Below, piece by piece: positions 63,991 to 64,000 of a stretch of 64,000 bases of DNA. The position numbers were made by a program, and so were the translations under genes. The first letter of the stretch is position 1. The number at the start of each line of letters is the position of its first letter. A model generated the notes under the pieces. That model was not told the DNA's origin. It did not search any database and was given only the letters and a program-made list of their open reading frames with translations. Source of the DNA: Bacteroidales bacterium UBA6445 (GTDB taxonomy: Bacteria > Bacteroidota > Bacteroidia > Bacteroidales > UBA932); contig DJOF01000018.1 in NCBI GenBank assembly GCA_002439585.1, positions 1 through 64,000 of the forward strand, read 5' to 3'.

Positions 63991-64000
63991 TCTATAGTAT

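Noticed and set aside
1..64000. CRISPR array, insertion sequence or prophage
   Set aside because: No regularly spaced direct repeats, transposase, integrase or phage structural genes are seen; the dispersed repeats are short, irregularly spaced and non-coding.

Overview
This window looks like chromosomal DNA of a Bacteroidota species, most likely a gut-type Bacteroidales. The evidence is a SusC/SusD pair with an N-glycan-type GH18, families largely restricted to the phylum (DUF4251, DUF4465, GLPGLI, DUF1735, DUF4922), a uridine-kinase/threonyl-tRNA-synthetase-like fusion, AT-rich start regions mostly without Shine-Dalgarno sequences, and repeated TAnnTTTG promoter -7 boxes. The genus cannot be read from the sequence. 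I see no rRNA, CRISPR array, transposase or phage gene.

Layout. 0.3-3.3 kb: a DUF486 membrane protein, then lemA and a DUF3137 membrane protein as a pair. 3.4-16.3 kb: a minus-strand purine cluster in transcription order purE-K-L-C-F-M-H-D followed by folD, started by a well-formed promoter upstream of purE; purB and a GAR transformylase (purN/purT) are absent here. 16.4-21.7 kb: a flippase-like membrane protein, then plus-strand DUF4251, a nitroreductase-like lipoprotein and a GH3 lipoprotein. 21.7-26.3 kb: uvrA overlapping a nucleoside kinase. 26.5-33.6 kb: DUF4465-like lipoprotein, MarC, tRNA-Leu(GAG), acyl-ACP thioesterase, YidE/AspT-type transporter, NUDIX hydrolase and a family 2 glycosyltransferase. 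33.6-36.2 kb: a HIT-like nucleotidyltransferase/phosphorylase (DUF4922) fused to a SpoIID domain. 36.4-43.4 kb: a compact polysaccharide utilization locus (SusC, SusD, GH18, DUF1735-LamG), probably for host N-glycans. 43.6-46.4 kb: rpsO and pnp. 46.7-50.6 kb: a TonB-receptor-like outer-membrane protein with a GLPGLI partner and a small secreted protein. 51.0-53.1 kb: GH29 fucosidase and a small secreted protein. 53.5-64 kb: polyprenol-phosphate mannosyltransferase-like protein, dihydroorotase, EamA transporter, Tex, ClC channel with CBS domains and a tricorn-like S41 protease.

The most unusual structure is not a gene. At least six intergenic sites carry members of one repeat family, either with about 20-bp terminal inverted repeats (CTAAGAAGCTGTTTTGAAAT) or with a shared 34-bp core, or both. 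They sit near 0.2, 4.3, 8.5, 21.7, 27.3 and 53.4 kb, differ by internal deletions, occur in both orientations, and two interrupt the purine cluster. They look like a MITE-like or structured-RNA family. Other points of interest are the HIT-SpoIID fusion with no visible signal peptide, a 21-bp/heptad repeat inside the neighbouring glycosyltransferase, and an operator-like dyad upstream of the thioesterase.
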